A stretch of DNA of 64,000 bases, taken from the NCBI RefSeq assembly GCF_900105215.1, contig NZ_FOIP01000001.1, forward strand, positions 806,001-870,000, in the 5' to 3' direction. Shown one piece after another: positions 49,574 through 58,035 of this stretch. The stretch's first letter is position 1; each line of letters opens with the position of its first letter. The notes beneath the pieces are model-generated. The model saw only the letters and a list, made by a program, of their open reading frames with translations, was not told the DNA's origin and did not search any database. A program made the position numbers and the translations under genes. The DNA comes from Lacrimispora sphenoides (GTDB lineage: Bacteria; Bacillota; Clostridia; Lachnospirales; Lachnospiraceae).

Positions 49574-49618
49574 AAAAAGACAGGGTTTTGTCCCCGTTTA
49601 AAAGGTACAAACCCTGTC
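49574..49618 (-). terminator. ribosomal operon terminator after rplL
   Basis: GACAGGGTTT / AAACCCTGTC stem (49579-49588 with 49609-49618), followed on the minus strand by TTTTTCT. Lies about 22 bases after the rplL stop. Confidence 0.9.
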
Positions 49619-49639
49619 CAAAATAATCATAAAATAAAA

Positions 49640-50011
49640 TTATTTTAAAGTAACTTTAGCGCCTTCAGCCTCTAAAGAAGTCTTGATCTGCTCAGCCTCT
49701 TCCTTGGAAGCGCCAGCCTTTACTACCTTAGGAGCTCCATCAACTACGTCTTTAGCTTCCTTTAAGCCTAAGCCAGTAGCTTCACGAACAACTTTGATAA
49801 CTTTAACTTTGTTAGGACCAACTTCGGTTAATTCTACGTCGAATTCAGTCTTCTCTTCTTCTGCTGCTGCAGGACCTGCTGCTGCAACTACTACGCCTGC
49901 TGCTGCAGATACACCAAATTCTTCCTCACATGCCTTTACTAATTCATTTAATTCTAATACAGATAATTCTTTGATCGCTTCGATAAATTCAGCTGTTGTT
50001 AACTTTGCCAT
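49640..50011 (-). CDS. rplL: 50S ribosomal protein L7/L12
   Basis: 123 residues: N-terminal dimerisation domain ([25 protein letters not shown]), an Ala-rich hinge and the C-terminal factor-binding domain ([20 protein letters not shown]). It forms the stalk that recruits elongation and release factors. Last gene of the rplJL transcript, directly followed by a terminator. A structured element lies between rplJ and this gene. Confidence 0.98.
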   Translation of the reverse strand: MAKLTTAEFIEAIKELSVLELNELVKACEEEFGVSAAAGVVVAAAGPAAAEEEKTEFDVELTEVGPNKVKVIKVVREATGLGLKEAKDVVDGAPKVVKAGASKEEAEQIKTSLEAEGAKVTLK

Positions 50012-50042
50012 GATAATATACCTCCGTATTTAATATGTTTTT

Positions 50043-50114
50043 TAAGGAAGTTCGATTCGCCTTATAGCTCACCGAACGGCTAATTTTCTAAGTCCAGGTA
50101 TGCTTTGCTTACCT
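50043..50114 (-). ncRNA. conserved two-hairpin element after rplJ
   Basis: Begins 13 bases after the rplJ stop. First hairpin AGGTA / TACCT (with two inner GC pairs). Then TTAGAAAATTAGCCGTTCG, a stem GTTCG/CGAAC around a GCT-ATAA-GGC hairpin, and ACTTCCTTA. Same layout as after rplK and rpmE. Confidence 0.65.
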
Positions 50115-50126
50115 TTATTAAAAATC

Positions 50127-50630
50127 TTATGCCTCTGCTGCTTCTCCGCCCTGAGCATCTGCAATCTGCTTGAGAACGCGAGCAATGTTTGTGATAGGAG
50201 ACTGGATGCTTCCAAGCAACTTTCCAAGAAGGATATCCCTGGAAGGAATGCTGGAGATCTTCTCCATACCTTTTGCATCATAATAAGCGCCTTCTACAAC
50301 ACCGCCCTTAATCTCTAAGGCTGGAGCTGTTTTTACAAACTCAGCCAGGATTCTTGCCGGAGCTGTTGCATCTGTCTTGGAAACAGCGATAGCTGTAGGT
50401 CCTTCCAGATTAGGTTCCAGAGCCTCAAATGCTGTACCCTGAGCTGCAAAACGGATCATTGTATTCTTATATACTTTGTAGGAAACACCAGCCTCTCTTA
50501 ATTTCTTACGAAGTGCTGTATCCTGAGCAACTGAGATACCACGGTAATCTACAACTACCGCTGACTCAGCGCCATCAAGTAATTCTTTGATCTCGCTTAC
50601 AACTGGCTGCTTTAATTCAACTTTTGCCAT
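50127..50630 (-). CDS. rplJ: 50S ribosomal protein L10
   Basis: 167 residues, the stalk base protein that carries L7/L12 dimers: MAKVELKQPVVSEIKELLDGAESAVVVDYRGISVAQDT, written here only up to its first half's hallmark DYRGISV, and the C-terminal helix KQIADAQGGEAAEA for L12 binding. AGGAGG precedes the ATG. Preceded by a typical L10-binding leader with an attenuator. Confidence 0.98.
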   Translation of the reverse strand: MAKVELKQPVVSEIKELLDGAESAVVVDYRGISVAQDTALRKKLREAGVSYKVYKNTMIRFAAQGTAFEALEPNLEGPTAIAVSKTDATAPARILAEFVKTAPALEIKGGVVEGAYYDAKGMEKISSIPSRDILLGKLLGSIQSPITNIARVLKQIADAQGGEAAEA

Positions 50631-50696
50631 TATGGTTTACCTCCTGTTTAGTCTGAGCCTCCCGGCTGCCCGCAAGGCCCGCTCGTATAAACCGCA

Positions 50697-50730
50697 AAGA
50701 AAAACCCCTCCGCCGGATGGACGGAGAGGT
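50697..50730 (-). terminator. attenuator of the rplJL leader
   Basis: CCTCTCCG / CGGAGGGG stem (one wobble), followed on the minus strand by TTTTTCTTT, 70-100 bases before rplJ. The position matches the known regulatory terminator of L10 leaders. Confidence 0.85.
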
Positions 50731-50739
50731 CTACAATTC

Positions 50740-50825
50740 ATTTACATAAAATGATTCTTGTACATTCCTCGGCAGGCGTTAACACCTTATGCCTTGCGGC
50801 ACCTGCTGTCTTCGGCAGTCAATAC
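50740..50825 (-). ncRNA. L10 (rplJL) ribosomal leader
   Basis: Upstream of the attenuator the minus strand contains AGCAGGTGCCGCAAGGC, then TAAGGTGTTAACGCCTGCCG, with CAGG...CCTG closing a kinked structure. This is the recognised L10(L12)4 binding leader type, by which excess L10/L12 represses rplJL. Confidence 0.8.
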
Positions 50826-50831
50826 TTGCAT

Positions 50832-50860
50832 AGTATAACATTATTTATAATTAATGTCAA
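50832..50860 (-). promoter_or_regulatory. rplJL promoter
   Basis: On the minus strand TTGACA (50860-50855), a 17-bp spacer and TATACT (50837-50832), just after the rplA stop. It gives rplJL its own leader transcript. Confidence 0.88.
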
Positions 50861-50873
50861 CCACAAAACAAAA

Positions 50874-51569
50874 TTAGTTCATTAACTTAGCTACGTTCAG
50901 TTTTACGCCAGGTCCCATAGTGGAAGCCAGTGTAACACTCTTTAAGTAGGCACCCTTAACTGCACTTGGTCTTGCTTTGACGATTGCATCAACAAGCGTC
51001 TGGAAGTTGTCCGCTAACTGTTCTTCTGTAAAAGAAGCTTTTCCAACTGGCACGTGGATAATATTTGTCTTATCAAGTCTGTACTCAACTTTACCAGCTT
51101 TGATATCGTTGATTGCTTTTGTTACGTCCATGGTAACAGTGCCAGCTTTTGGGTTTGGCATTAAGCCCTTTGGTCCCAGGACACGTCCCAGACGACCAAC
51201 AACACCCATCATATCTGGTGTAGCAACAACTACATCAAATTCCAACCAGCCTTCGTTCTGGATCTTCGGAATCAATTCCTCAGCTCCAACAAAGTCTGCG
51301 CCTGCGGCCAGTGCTTCATCAGCCTTTGGGCCCTTAGCGAAAACTAAGATACGAACAGTCTTACCTGTACCGTGAGGAAGTACAACTGCACCACGGATCT
51401 GCTGGTCTGCGTGACGTCCGTCACAACCGGTTCTGATATGAGCTTCAATGGTTTCATCAAATTTAGCACTTGCATTCTGCTTAACTAAAGAGATTGCTAC
51501 TGGTGCATCGTAGAGAACAGAACGATCTACTGTTTTAGCTGCCTCTGCGTATCTTTTTCCTCTTTTCAT
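50874..51569 (-). CDS. rplA: 50S ribosomal protein L1
   Basis: 231 residues: [20 protein letters not shown] at the start, [15 protein letters not shown] in the middle (the L1 signature region [12 protein letters not shown]) and [16 protein letters not shown] at the end. It builds the L1 stalk and in many bacteria represses its own operon. AGGAGG lies nine bases before the ATG at 51569; the in-frame start at 51614 would run through the regulatory hairpin just upstream. Confidence 0.97.
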   Translation of the reverse strand: MKRGKRYAEAAKTVDRSVLYDAPVAISLVKQNASAKFDETIEAHIRTGCDGRHADQQIRGAVVLPHGTGKTVRILVFAKGPKADEALAAGADFVGAEELIPKIQNEGWLEFDVVVATPDMMGVVGRLGRVLGPKGLMPNPKAGTVTMDVTKAINDIKAGKVEYRLDKTNIIHVPVGKASFTEEQLADNFQTLVDAIVKARPSAVKGAYLKSVTLASTMGPGVKLNVAKLMN

Positions 51570-51585
51570 TCTAAATAACCTCCTA

Positions 51586-51615
51586 GTGGTATTGTCGGGG
51601 ATTTTCCCTCCCACG
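51586..51615 (-). promoter_or_regulatory. hairpin before rplA, second copy of the rplK leader element
   Basis: CGTGGGAGGGAAAA-TCCCC-GACAATACCAC: GTGG pairs with CCAC and GGGA with TCCC. It is nearly identical to the element before rplK at 52194. The form fits an L1-binding mRNA mimic; assignment is by position and analogy. Confidence 0.6.
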
Positions 51616-51640
51616 TTCTTAAAACTTCATTAACTGCGAT

Positions 51641-51716
51641 ATTATAAGGAAGTTCGATTCGCCTATCGGCTGTCGAACGGCTATTTTCTAATTTCAAGCC
51701 GCACTTACGCTTGCTT
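51641..51716 (-). ncRNA. conserved two-hairpin element after rplK
   Basis: Begins 27 bases after the rplK stop. First hairpin AAGC / GCTT. Then ATTAGAAAATAGCCGTTCG, a stem GTTCGA/TCGAAC around GCC-GATA-GGC, and ACTTCCTTATAATAT. Third unlinked or semi-linked copy in the window. Confidence 0.65.
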
Positions 51717-51742
51717 TCATTAAGTAAAATATGCCAAGAAAA

Positions 51743-52171
51743 TTATGCTTCAACTACTGTGATACCCATACTTCTTGCGGTACCAGAGACCATGCTCATA
51801 GCTGCTTCAACAGATGCAGCATTTAAGTCAGGCATCTTCAATTCAGCGATCTTCTGTAATTCAGCCTTAGTAATTGTAGCTACCTTTGTCTTATTAGGAA
51901 CCGCAGATCCGGATTTGATCTTGCAGGCCTTCTTTAATAATACAGCAGCCGGTGGAGTCTTGGTTATGAAGCTGAAGCTTCTGTCAGCATAAACAGTGAT
52001 AACAACCGGGATGATCAAGTCACCCTGATCAGCTGTTCTTGCGTTAAATTCCTTTGTAAACTGTACGATATTTACACCATGCTGTCCAAGTGCCGGACCT
52101 ACAGGAGGAGCTGGTGTAGCCTTTCCTGCTGGAATCTGCAATTTGATATATCCTGTTACTTTCTTTGCCAT
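51743..52171 (-). CDS. rplK: 50S ribosomal protein L11
   Basis: 142 residues: [39 protein letters not shown] and the C-terminal rRNA-binding domain ending [10 protein letters not shown]. It forms the GTPase-associated centre with 23S rRNA. AGGAGG precedes the ATG. Followed by the two-hairpin element and then the L1-type hairpin and rplA. Confidence 0.98.
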   Translation of the reverse strand: MAKKVTGYIKLQIPAGKATPAPPVGPALGQHGVNIVQFTKEFNARTADQGDLIIPVVITVYADRSFSFITKTPPAAVLLKKACKIKSGSAVPNKTKVATITKAELQKIAELKMPDLNAASVEAAMSMVSGTARSMGITVVEA

Positions 52172-52193
52172 AATAAGGCACCTCCTAAATAAT

Positions 52194-52243
52194 GTGGTAT
52201 TGTCGGGGATTTCCCTCCCACGAGCTTATACACGGGTATAAGC
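52194..52243 (-). promoter_or_regulatory. rplK leader hairpins (L1-type)
   Basis: Two adjacent structures on the minus strand: GCTTATAC-CCGT-GTATAAGC (52243-52224, perfect 8 bp), then GTGGGAGGGAAATCCCC...CCAC (52222-52194). The second is repeated before rplA. No T-run, so not a terminator. Confidence 0.6.
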
Positions 52244-52255
52244 CGCTTTTACTTG

Positions 52256-52771
52256 TTACATCTTTTTTACTTCGCTGAAGTTTAATTCTACCGGAGTCTC
52301 CCGGCCGAACATCTCAACGCTCATGGTGATGGTTTTCTTACTTTCGTTGATGGACTTGATGGCACCAACCGTATCTTTCCATGCACCGGAAGTTACCACA
52401 ACGGTATCTCCCACTTCAAAGCCAATGATGACCTCTTCGTTCTTGAATCCAAGTTTCTCCATCTCTTCTTCTGTCAGAGGAACCGGTTTTGATCCAGGAC
52501 CTACAAAGCCTGTCACTCCACGGGTATTACGCACCACATACCATGTGTCGTCATTCATGACCATGTGAATCAGTACGTAGCCGGGAAACATCTTTTTATC
52601 CGCCTTCTTCTCAACGCCATTTTTCAGTTCAATGACGGATTCAAGCGGAACCGATACTTCCAGAATCTGATCCTGTAAGTTTCTGTTTTCGATTGTTTTC
52701 TCAATGTCAACCTTTACTTTATTCTCATAACCTGAATAGGTATGAACTACATACCAATGTGCTTCTGACAT
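52256..52771 (-). CDS. nusG: transcription termination/antitermination protein NusG
   Basis: 171 residues: N-terminal NGN domain (HWYVVHTYSGYENKVKVDIE, FPGYVLIHMVMNDDTWYVVR, GVTGFVGPGSKP) and C-terminal KOW domain (EVGDTVVVTSGAWKDTVGAI). Binds RNA polymerase and links it to ribosome or Rho. Lies between secE and rplK in the standard firmicute order. Confidence 0.98.
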   Translation of the reverse strand: MSEAHWYVVHTYSGYENKVKVDIEKTIENRNLQDQILEVSVPLESVIELKNGVEKKADKKMFPGYVLIHMVMNDDTWYVVRNTRGVTGFVGPGSKPVPLTEEEMEKLGFKNEEVIIGFEVGDTVVVTSGAWKDTVGAIKSINESKKTITMSVEMFGRETPVELNFSEVKKM

Positions 52772-52794
52772 AAACTCACCTTAACCCTTACGAA

Positions 52795-52998
52795 TTATAA
52801 GATAAAACTGAGACCAAACTTGATGATCAGATCAAGAATTCCGATAATCAGTCCTAAAGCAATCGCTGAAGAAATGACAGCGATCGTCTGTTTCGTTACG
52901 GTTTCTTTGTCAGGCCAAACGATTTTTGCAAACTCAGATTTTAAACCCTTAAAAAAGCTCTTCTTCTGAGCGCTCTCGTTGTTCACTGTATCTCCCAT
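52795..52998 (-). CDS. secE: preprotein translocase subunit SecE
   Basis: 67 residues with the conserved amphipathic helix (FFKGLKSEFAKIVWPDKETV) and one transmembrane helix (IAVISSAIALGLIIGILDLI). Clamps SecY in the translocon. Sits 23 bases upstream of nusG and 24 bases after rpmG. Confidence 0.96.
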   Translation of the reverse strand: MGDTVNNESAQKKSFFKGLKSEFAKIVWPDKETVTKQTIAVISSAIALGLIIGILDLIIKFGLSFIL

Positions 52999-53022
52999 AA
53001 TTTCACGTCCTTTACAAACTGA

Positions 53023-53172
53023 TTACTTTGTTTCCTTGTGCATTGTATGGCTCTTACAGAATCTGCAGTACTTCTTGGTTTCCATTCTGTCCGGATGAGT
53101 CTTCTTATCCTTGGTCATGTTGTAATTACGCTGTTTGCATTCTGTACATGCCAGTGTGATTTTTGTGCGCAC
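53023..53172 (-). CDS. rpmG: 50S ribosomal protein L33
   Basis: 49 residues from a GTG at 53172: [20 protein letters not shown] and [17 protein letters not shown], the four cysteines (CTEC, CRFC) being the zinc-binding form. GGAGG stands eight bases before the GTG. First gene of the ribosomal run. Confidence 0.95.
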   Translation of the reverse strand: MRTKITLACTECKQRNYNMTKDKKTHPDRMETKKYCRFCKSHTMHKETK

Positions 53173-53350
53173 GACTTCCACCTCCACTTAAATTTTCATT
53201 GTTGTGTTTTAAGTCCCTTTTTCTGCTGCAAGCAATTTTGAGCATAAAAAAAAGACCTAAGCTCTTCCATTCGCCCAATTACTATAACATACAGACCAGG
53301 ATTCGTCAATCTTTTTTTCTGAAAAACAATGATATTTACGGTATTTCGCC

Positions 53351-53379
53351 ATTATATCATGTAGGCAAAAAAATTGCAA
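53351..53379 (-). promoter_or_regulatory. promoter of rpmG-secE-nusG-rplK-rplA
   Basis: On the minus strand TTGCAA (53379-53374), a 17-bp spacer and perfect TATAAT (53356-53351), about 180 bases before rpmG. The leader between them shows no structure I recognise. Confidence 0.85.
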
Positions 53380-53463
53380 GTCCGGTTTGGAGGATTTAAT
53401 GAATTTTTAAATCGGTTCCAGCCGGACCTGCTTCTATAATATTACGTATTCTGTGTTTTTTTG

Positions 53464-54678
53464 CTATGGCCTTACAGGCGTTCCGTCAGGAAGTCTTGAA
53501 AAGAGCCAGCCATGGTCCATATCCACCGCAGGATATTTTTCAGCCGCTTTTTCATCAAAACCGACTCCAATTCCCGGCTTGCCGTTTACATAGGCATATC
53601 CTTCTCTGATCTCCGGACAGCCCGGGAATACCTCCTGCTCCGCTTCACTGAAGCCGGAAAATTCCTGTATTCCGAAATTGTGGCTGTTTAAATCCAGATG
53701 CATCTGCACTGCCATTCCAATCGGAGATAAGTCATTTGGCCCATGCCATGCTGTCCGCACTCCGTAAGCCTCACAAAAATGTGCCAGCTTTCTGGCAGGT
53801 GTCAGTCCTCCGATATCACTTAAATGTACTCTCATATAATCGATCCATTGATTTTGTACGATGGACTTCCATTCATTGGGATTGGTAAACAGCTCTCCCA
53901 TGGCCAGAGGAAGTATGGTATGGTGCCGCAGGGTCTTAAAGAACTCCACGTGCTCCGGTGCAAGAGAATCTTCCAGGAAAAACAGCTTGTACTGCTCCAT
54001 CTCCCGGGCAAATTCCAGAGTCTCCGCAAAGCTCAGGCGTTCATGTACATCATGCATAAGTTCCACTTCCCAGCCAATATCGCTGCGTACCCGGTCAAAC
54101 AGCTTATAAACGCTTTGCATGTACATTCTCGGATGGAAATATGCTCCCTCCGGTGCATGATCAGGCTTCACGATTCTCTGTATTTTTCCATCGAAGTTAC
54201 CGCCATAGGTACCCATATGACATCTGATGTATCGGTATCCTTCCGCCATGTACCCGCGAATGCATTCTTCCACCTCTTCGATGGAGCTTCCATCCGCATG
54301 CCTGTAAACTGCGATTCCTTCCCTGCACTTTCCACCCAGCAGGCTGTAAAGCGGCATATTGGCCCGTTTTGCCTTAATGTCCCACAACGCCTCATCAACC
54401 CCGGAAATGGCATTGTTCAAAACAGGACCATTTCTCCAGTAAGAGCTTCCCATCATGGTCTGCCAGATCCCTTCGATGTCATCCACAGGCATTCCCTTGA
54501 GCATGGGACGCAGATATTCTTCAATGGCTGTCACCACCGCCTTATGTCTCCACGTAAATGTAGCGCACCCATATCCATACAGCTCCGGCTCCGTTGTTTC
54601 CACCTTTACCACAACCAGGTTGATATTTCTTGGAGCTGTTACAAAAACTTTGATGTCATGGATTTTTATATGATCCAT
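53464..54678 (-). CDS. ManD/RspA-type enolase-superfamily sugar-acid dehydratase
   Basis: 404 residues of the mandelate racemase/muconate lactonising enzyme superfamily, close to D-mannonate dehydratase and starvation-sensing RspA. Metal ligands are the Asp of LMHDVHERL, Glu of FFLEDSL and Glu of MGELFTN; the acid/base histidines are in HDVHERL and AWHGPNDLSP. N-terminal capping domain contains WRNGPVLNNAISGVDEALW. It would dehydrate an aldonic acid such as mannonate or gluconate to the 2-keto-3-deoxy acid. GGAGG-like site before the ATG. Last gene of the ABC transporter operon, so the transporter probably brings in the sugar acid or its precursor. Confidence 0.9.
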   Translation of the reverse strand: MDHIKIHDIKVFVTAPRNINLVVVKVETTEPELYGYGCATFTWRHKAVVTAIEEYLRPMLKGMPVDDIEGIWQTMMGSSYWRNGPVLNNAISGVDEALWDIKAKRANMPLYSLLGGKCREGIAVYRHADGSSIEEVEECIRGYMAEGYRYIRCHMGTYGGNFDGKIQRIVKPDHAPEGAYFHPRMYMQSVYKLFDRVRSDIGWEVELMHDVHERLSFAETLEFAREMEQYKLFFLEDSLAPEHVEFFKTLRHHTILPLAMGELFTNPNEWKSIVQNQWIDYMRVHLSDIGGLTPARKLAHFCEAYGVRTAWHGPNDLSPIGMAVQMHLDLNSHNFGIQEFSGFSEAEQEVFPGCPEIREGYAYVNGKPGIGVGFDEKAAEKYPAVDMDHGWLFSRLPDGTPVRP

Positions 54679-54712
54679 TTTTAGTACCTCCGTAAGTCAT
54701 ATTCTCTGCATA

Positions 54713-55552
54713 TCAGCTCTTTACAGCTCCTCCGGTCATTCCAGCAATAAAATACTTCTGGAAACTTACAAAAAGAATTACCAAAGGAAGACTGGATATG
54801 CTGGATGCTGCCATTAGGTCATTCCATTTAATTTGATATTGGGAATTTAAGGAAATGATCCCAACAGTGAGCGTTTTTAATTCATCCTTGGATACCAGGA
54901 CAGAAGAAAACATATATTCATTCCAGCCGTTAAACAGTACAAACATGGCTACCGCCGCAATTCCCGGAACGATCAGCGGAAGGATAATATTCCAAAAGAT
55001 CCGGAAGCTGGAAGCCCCATCCACCCGTGCCGCCTCATCAAGTTCCAGGGGGATGGTCTTAAAGTAAGATACAATCATCCATGTACTGAAGGCTATATTT
55101 GTAGCCGCATAAACGACGACCAGGCCAAGCAGGGAGTTAACAAGATTATACCTGGAAAGCACCGCGTAAAAAGGAACCACCAGCATGACTCCCGGAAACA
55201 TCTGCGTAATAAGAAGAAAGCTCATCAGCTGTTTTCTTCCTTTAAATCGGAACCTGGTCACCCCATATCCTGCCAGGCATGCACAGGCCACACAGATAAC
55301 CATGGCGGAAAGGCAGACCACCAGACTGTTTAAGGTCATGCGTCCAAAATTATAAGTATTGAAGAATTTCCGGAAGGAATCCAGTGAAAACGGGTCCGGA
55401 ATCCATTTAGGCTGAGGATAATACGTCTGCGGCTCCGTTTTAAAAGCAGTGGATATCATCCATAAAACCGGGACCACGATAAAAGAAGCCATAAAAATTA
55501 GTACGGCATAGGTAGCAGCCAAATTATTTTTTTTCTTTTTTGATCTACTCAT
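54713..55552 (-). CDS. carbohydrate ABC transporter permease (MalG type)
   Basis: 279 residues with six transmembrane segments. The EAA loop contact motif for the ATPase is ELDEAARVDGASSFRIFWNI, and the C-terminal region is VAMFVLFNGWNEYMFSSVLV. Overlaps the MalF-type gene by eight bases. No ATPase gene is nearby, so a shared MsmK/UgpC-like ATPase elsewhere in the genome is expected. Confidence 0.93.
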   Translation of the reverse strand: MSRSKKKKNNLAATYAVLIFMASFIVVPVLWMISTAFKTEPQTYYPQPKWIPDPFSLDSFRKFFNTYNFGRMTLNSLVVCLSAMVICVACACLAGYGVTRFRFKGRKQLMSFLLITQMFPGVMLVVPFYAVLSRYNLVNSLLGLVVVYAATNIAFSTWMIVSYFKTIPLELDEAARVDGASSFRIFWNIILPLIVPGIAAVAMFVLFNGWNEYMFSSVLVSKDELKTLTVGIISLNSQYQIKWNDLMAASSISSLPLVILFVSFQKYFIAGMTGGAVKS

Positions 55553-56444
55553 TTTCCTTTGTCACCACCTTACTCACCAGACTGATCAAATAGCAAATGA
55601 AGAACACCAGAATACCCCAGGCAGACGCCTTTCCAAATCTTAAATCATTGAACGCTGTTCCATAGATGCTTAAGCTGATCAAATTGGTAGCAGTTCCCGG
55701 GCCACCTGCTGTCATGGTATAAACCAGGGTATACTGCTTGAACCACCATACGCAGTCCAGGATCAAAACCGTAGTCAGTATAGGCTTTAAGGACGGAACA
55801 GTAATGTACCGGAATTGAGCCAATTTGCTGGCGCCATCGATTTTTGCCGCCTCATAATAATCCTTGGATATGCTTTGCAAACCTGCCAGGATCATGGTCA
55901 TGACCAGGGGAAATCCCTTCCAGATGCAGACAAAGACAACTGCCGGAAAGGCCAGCTCCTTGCTGCCCAGCCAGGAAATATTCGTAGATATAAGCCCAAG
56001 TCCTTTCAGCGCACTATTTAAGATTCCGTACATGGGATTCATAATCCAGGTAAATAAAAGTGCCACAACCGCTTCCGGGAAAAACCATGGCAGCATAAAT
56101 ATTACCCGGAAAACAGTTCTTCCTTTAAATTCCCGGTTAAGCAAAGTAGCCAGGATAAACCCCAAAATGAAATGTCCCGCTACGACCAAAATCATAAACA
56201 TGGTCGTCAGCAGAACCGACTGGTAAAAGGCCGCTTCTTTAAATGCCGCTGTATAATATTTAAAACCTACAAAATTCCATTTCGTCACCAGGTTCGTGTT
56301 GAAAAAACTGATATAGAACCCATAAACCATAGGATAAATGATAAGGGCAGCCAGCATGACGACAATCGGAAGCGTAAAGTAATATCCTTGCCTCTGGGAC
56401 TTTACTTTTATTTGAGCAATTCCACTTTTGTTCATGAAATTCAT
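55545..56444 (-). CDS. carbohydrate ABC transporter permease (MalF type)
   Basis: 299 residues with six transmembrane segments (YYFTLPIVVMLAALIIYPMV first). EAA loop: DYYEAAKIDGASKLAQFRYI. Pairs with the MalG-type gene just downstream to form the channel. AAGGGAG precedes the ATG. A GC-rich stem-loop without a T-run separates it from the binding-protein gene, which probably helps keep the binding protein mRNA more abundant. Confidence 0.93.
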   Translation of the reverse strand: MNFMNKSGIAQIKVKSQRQGYYFTLPIVVMLAALIIYPMVYGFYISFFNTNLVTKWNFVGFKYYTAAFKEAAFYQSVLLTTMFMILVVAGHFILGFILATLLNREFKGRTVFRVIFMLPWFFPEAVVALLFTWIMNPMYGILNSALKGLGLISTNISWLGSKELAFPAVVFVCIWKGFPLVMTMILAGLQSISKDYYEAAKIDGASKLAQFRYITVPSLKPILTTVLILDCVWWFKQYTLVYTMTAGGPGTATNLISLSIYGTAFNDLRFGKASAWGILVFFICYLISLVSKVVTKENE

Positions 56445-56467
56445 CTTACTCCCTTCTCAATCTTTTT

Positions 56468-56489
56468 GAGGGAGGATGGTTCCTCCCTC
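56468..56489 (-). other. stem-loop between binding-protein and permease genes
   Basis: GAGGGAGGA / TCCTCCCTC with loop TGGT, in the 56-base gap. No T-run on the minus strand, so more likely an mRNA stabiliser or weak processing site than a full terminator. Confidence 0.6.
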
Positions 56490-56500
56490 ATTCTTAATGA

Positions 56501-57859
56501 TTAGTTATAATCCCCTAACAATTCATCAACATCGCTTACCAGGGTTTTTACCGCTTCTTCGTTTTTCTTTTCATTGGAGAATACAGATGCATATGCATTT
56601 CCAAGGGCACTCTTTAAGCCGCTTACACCTGCGAACTTAACGGTTGGACGGCAGCCGTCTGCGATTTGCTGTAAAAAGCCTGCATAGTCCTCTCCTGATA
56701 TATAGTCAGCTTTCTGTCCCTCTGCTGTGGCCGGAATCTTTCCACTGCTCTGCCAGAACTGCATGTCCTTATCGTGCTCTACAAAAAACTTCAGATAATC
56801 AATGGCTGCTGCCTTTTCCGCATCAGTTGCATAGGCGCTGACGGAATAGCCTTCGGTTCCAAGCATGGTTCCAGGATAATCACCAGGCATTTTAAAGGAT
56901 CCCAAGTTTCCCTTTAAATCAGGATTATTGGCATAGGCCACACCAAGAGCATTGGGCCCGGTAAGGAACATGCTTGTATATCCCATAGCAAAATAATTGG
57001 CGGCAGTCGGATAATCCACCTCAGTAATTCCTGTCGGTACTATGCCCTCTGCATTCATGTTGGTCCATCTAGAAAATGCATCCATGAATTTCTGGTCTTC
57101 TGTAATATCAGTGATCCATTTTCCGTTCTCTTCTTTCACACATTCAATCCCGTTTGACCATAAGTATGCCATGAAACGGCTCTGACCGGAGGAATTATTG
57201 GAGCCAACCATGTCAAATCCCCATTCATCCATCTGCCCATCATTGTTGGTATCCTTTGTAAGGGCTTTTGCTGCAGCTGTAAACTCTTCCCATGTTTTAG
57301 GAATTTCTAATCCGGCTTCCTTAAACCTGTCTGCACGATAGATCACGGCCAGCGGCTGAACAGCAACAGGAAAATATGACATCTCATCTCCCAGCATACA
57401 GGAGTCCACAACACCGTTAGCAAATTTTGCTTTTAAATCCTCTGGCACAAGCCCGCTGATATCAGCTGTCAGCCCAAGGTCATGAAGAGTGGCAACTGCA
57501 TCTGCTGATGTAAAGAAAATGGTGGGCACATCCTTTGGTGTAGCTGCCATAGCCGACAGCTTTGTGTAAATATCATTGGTGCTGACAGCCTGTACATCAA
57601 TGATCACATTGGGATGCAGTGCCATATACTCATCTGCATACTGATAGATGAATTTTCCGTGAGGATCTTCTCCCGCATATCCATCGAAAATGGTAAGTAA
57701 AACTGTCTCGCCTTCGGTTCCTTTTTCTGCGGTACTTGTCTGTGCTTGTTCCGTCTCCTTTTCCGCCATTGTTTCATTCTGGCTCTTTCCGCTGCAGCCT
57801 GTCACCAGGGACATTGCCATTACAGCTGAAAAAAATAATGCAAGAACTCTTTTCTTCAT
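56501..57859 (-). CDS. carbohydrate ABC transporter substrate-binding lipoprotein
   Basis: 452 residues: lipoprotein signal (MKKRVLALFFSAVMAMSLVT then GCS, lipobox SLVTGC), a Glu/Thr/Gln linker and a type 1 solute-binding fold of the MalE/UgpB class (LLTIFDGYAGEDPHGKFIYQ; PVAVQPLAVIYRADRFKEAG). Captures the sugar outside for the two permeases. GGAGGG lies eight bases before the ATG at 57859; an in-frame ATG at 57874 overlaps that site. Downstream of the AraC regulator. Confidence 0.93.
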   Translation of the reverse strand: MKKRVLALFFSAVMAMSLVTGCSGKSQNETMAEKETEQAQTSTAEKGTEGETVLLTIFDGYAGEDPHGKFIYQYADEYMALHPNVIIDVQAVSTNDIYTKLSAMAATPKDVPTIFFTSADAVATLHDLGLTADISGLVPEDLKAKFANGVVDSCMLGDEMSYFPVAVQPLAVIYRADRFKEAGLEIPKTWEEFTAAAKALTKDTNNDGQMDEWGFDMVGSNNSSGQSRFMAYLWSNGIECVKEENGKWITDITEDQKFMDAFSRWTNMNAEGIVPTGITEVDYPTAANYFAMGYTSMFLTGPNALGVAYANNPDLKGNLGSFKMPGDYPGTMLGTEGYSVSAYATDAEKAAAIDYLKFFVEHDKDMQFWQSSGKIPATAEGQKADYISGEDYAGFLQQIADGCRPTVKFAGVSGLKSALGNAYASVFSNEKKNEEAVKTLVSDVDELLGDYN

Positions 57860-58017
57860 AACTGATCCCTCCATAAATTATTTTTGCCTATTTTTTAGCT
57901 GCCTTCATCATATCTTATTCCCTTTGTTTATTCTGTATAGATCTTAGTCAATAATCACCATTTTTTAATTACACTTTCGAAAACCTTCCTGTTCTTCTTT
58001 TCACTCATTAAAAAAAG

Positions 58018-58035
58018 ACTGTAATTGCTTACAGC
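58018..58035 (-). terminator. terminator at the end of the AraC-type gene
   Basis: CTGTAA-TTGC-TTACAG hairpin including the gene's own TAA stop, followed on the minus strand by TCTTTTTTT. Confidence 0.75.

Noticed and set aside
50050..50077. tRNA T-arm-like GTTCGATTC on the plus strand in the ribosomal 3' elements
   Set aside because: No acceptor, D or anticodon stems surround it, and the conserved pairing fits the minus-strand transcript. Not a tRNA.
54824..55067. missing ABC ATPase taken as a broken operon
   Set aside because: Carbohydrate ABC operons of this class commonly share one MsmK-type ATPase encoded elsewhere, so absence here is normal.
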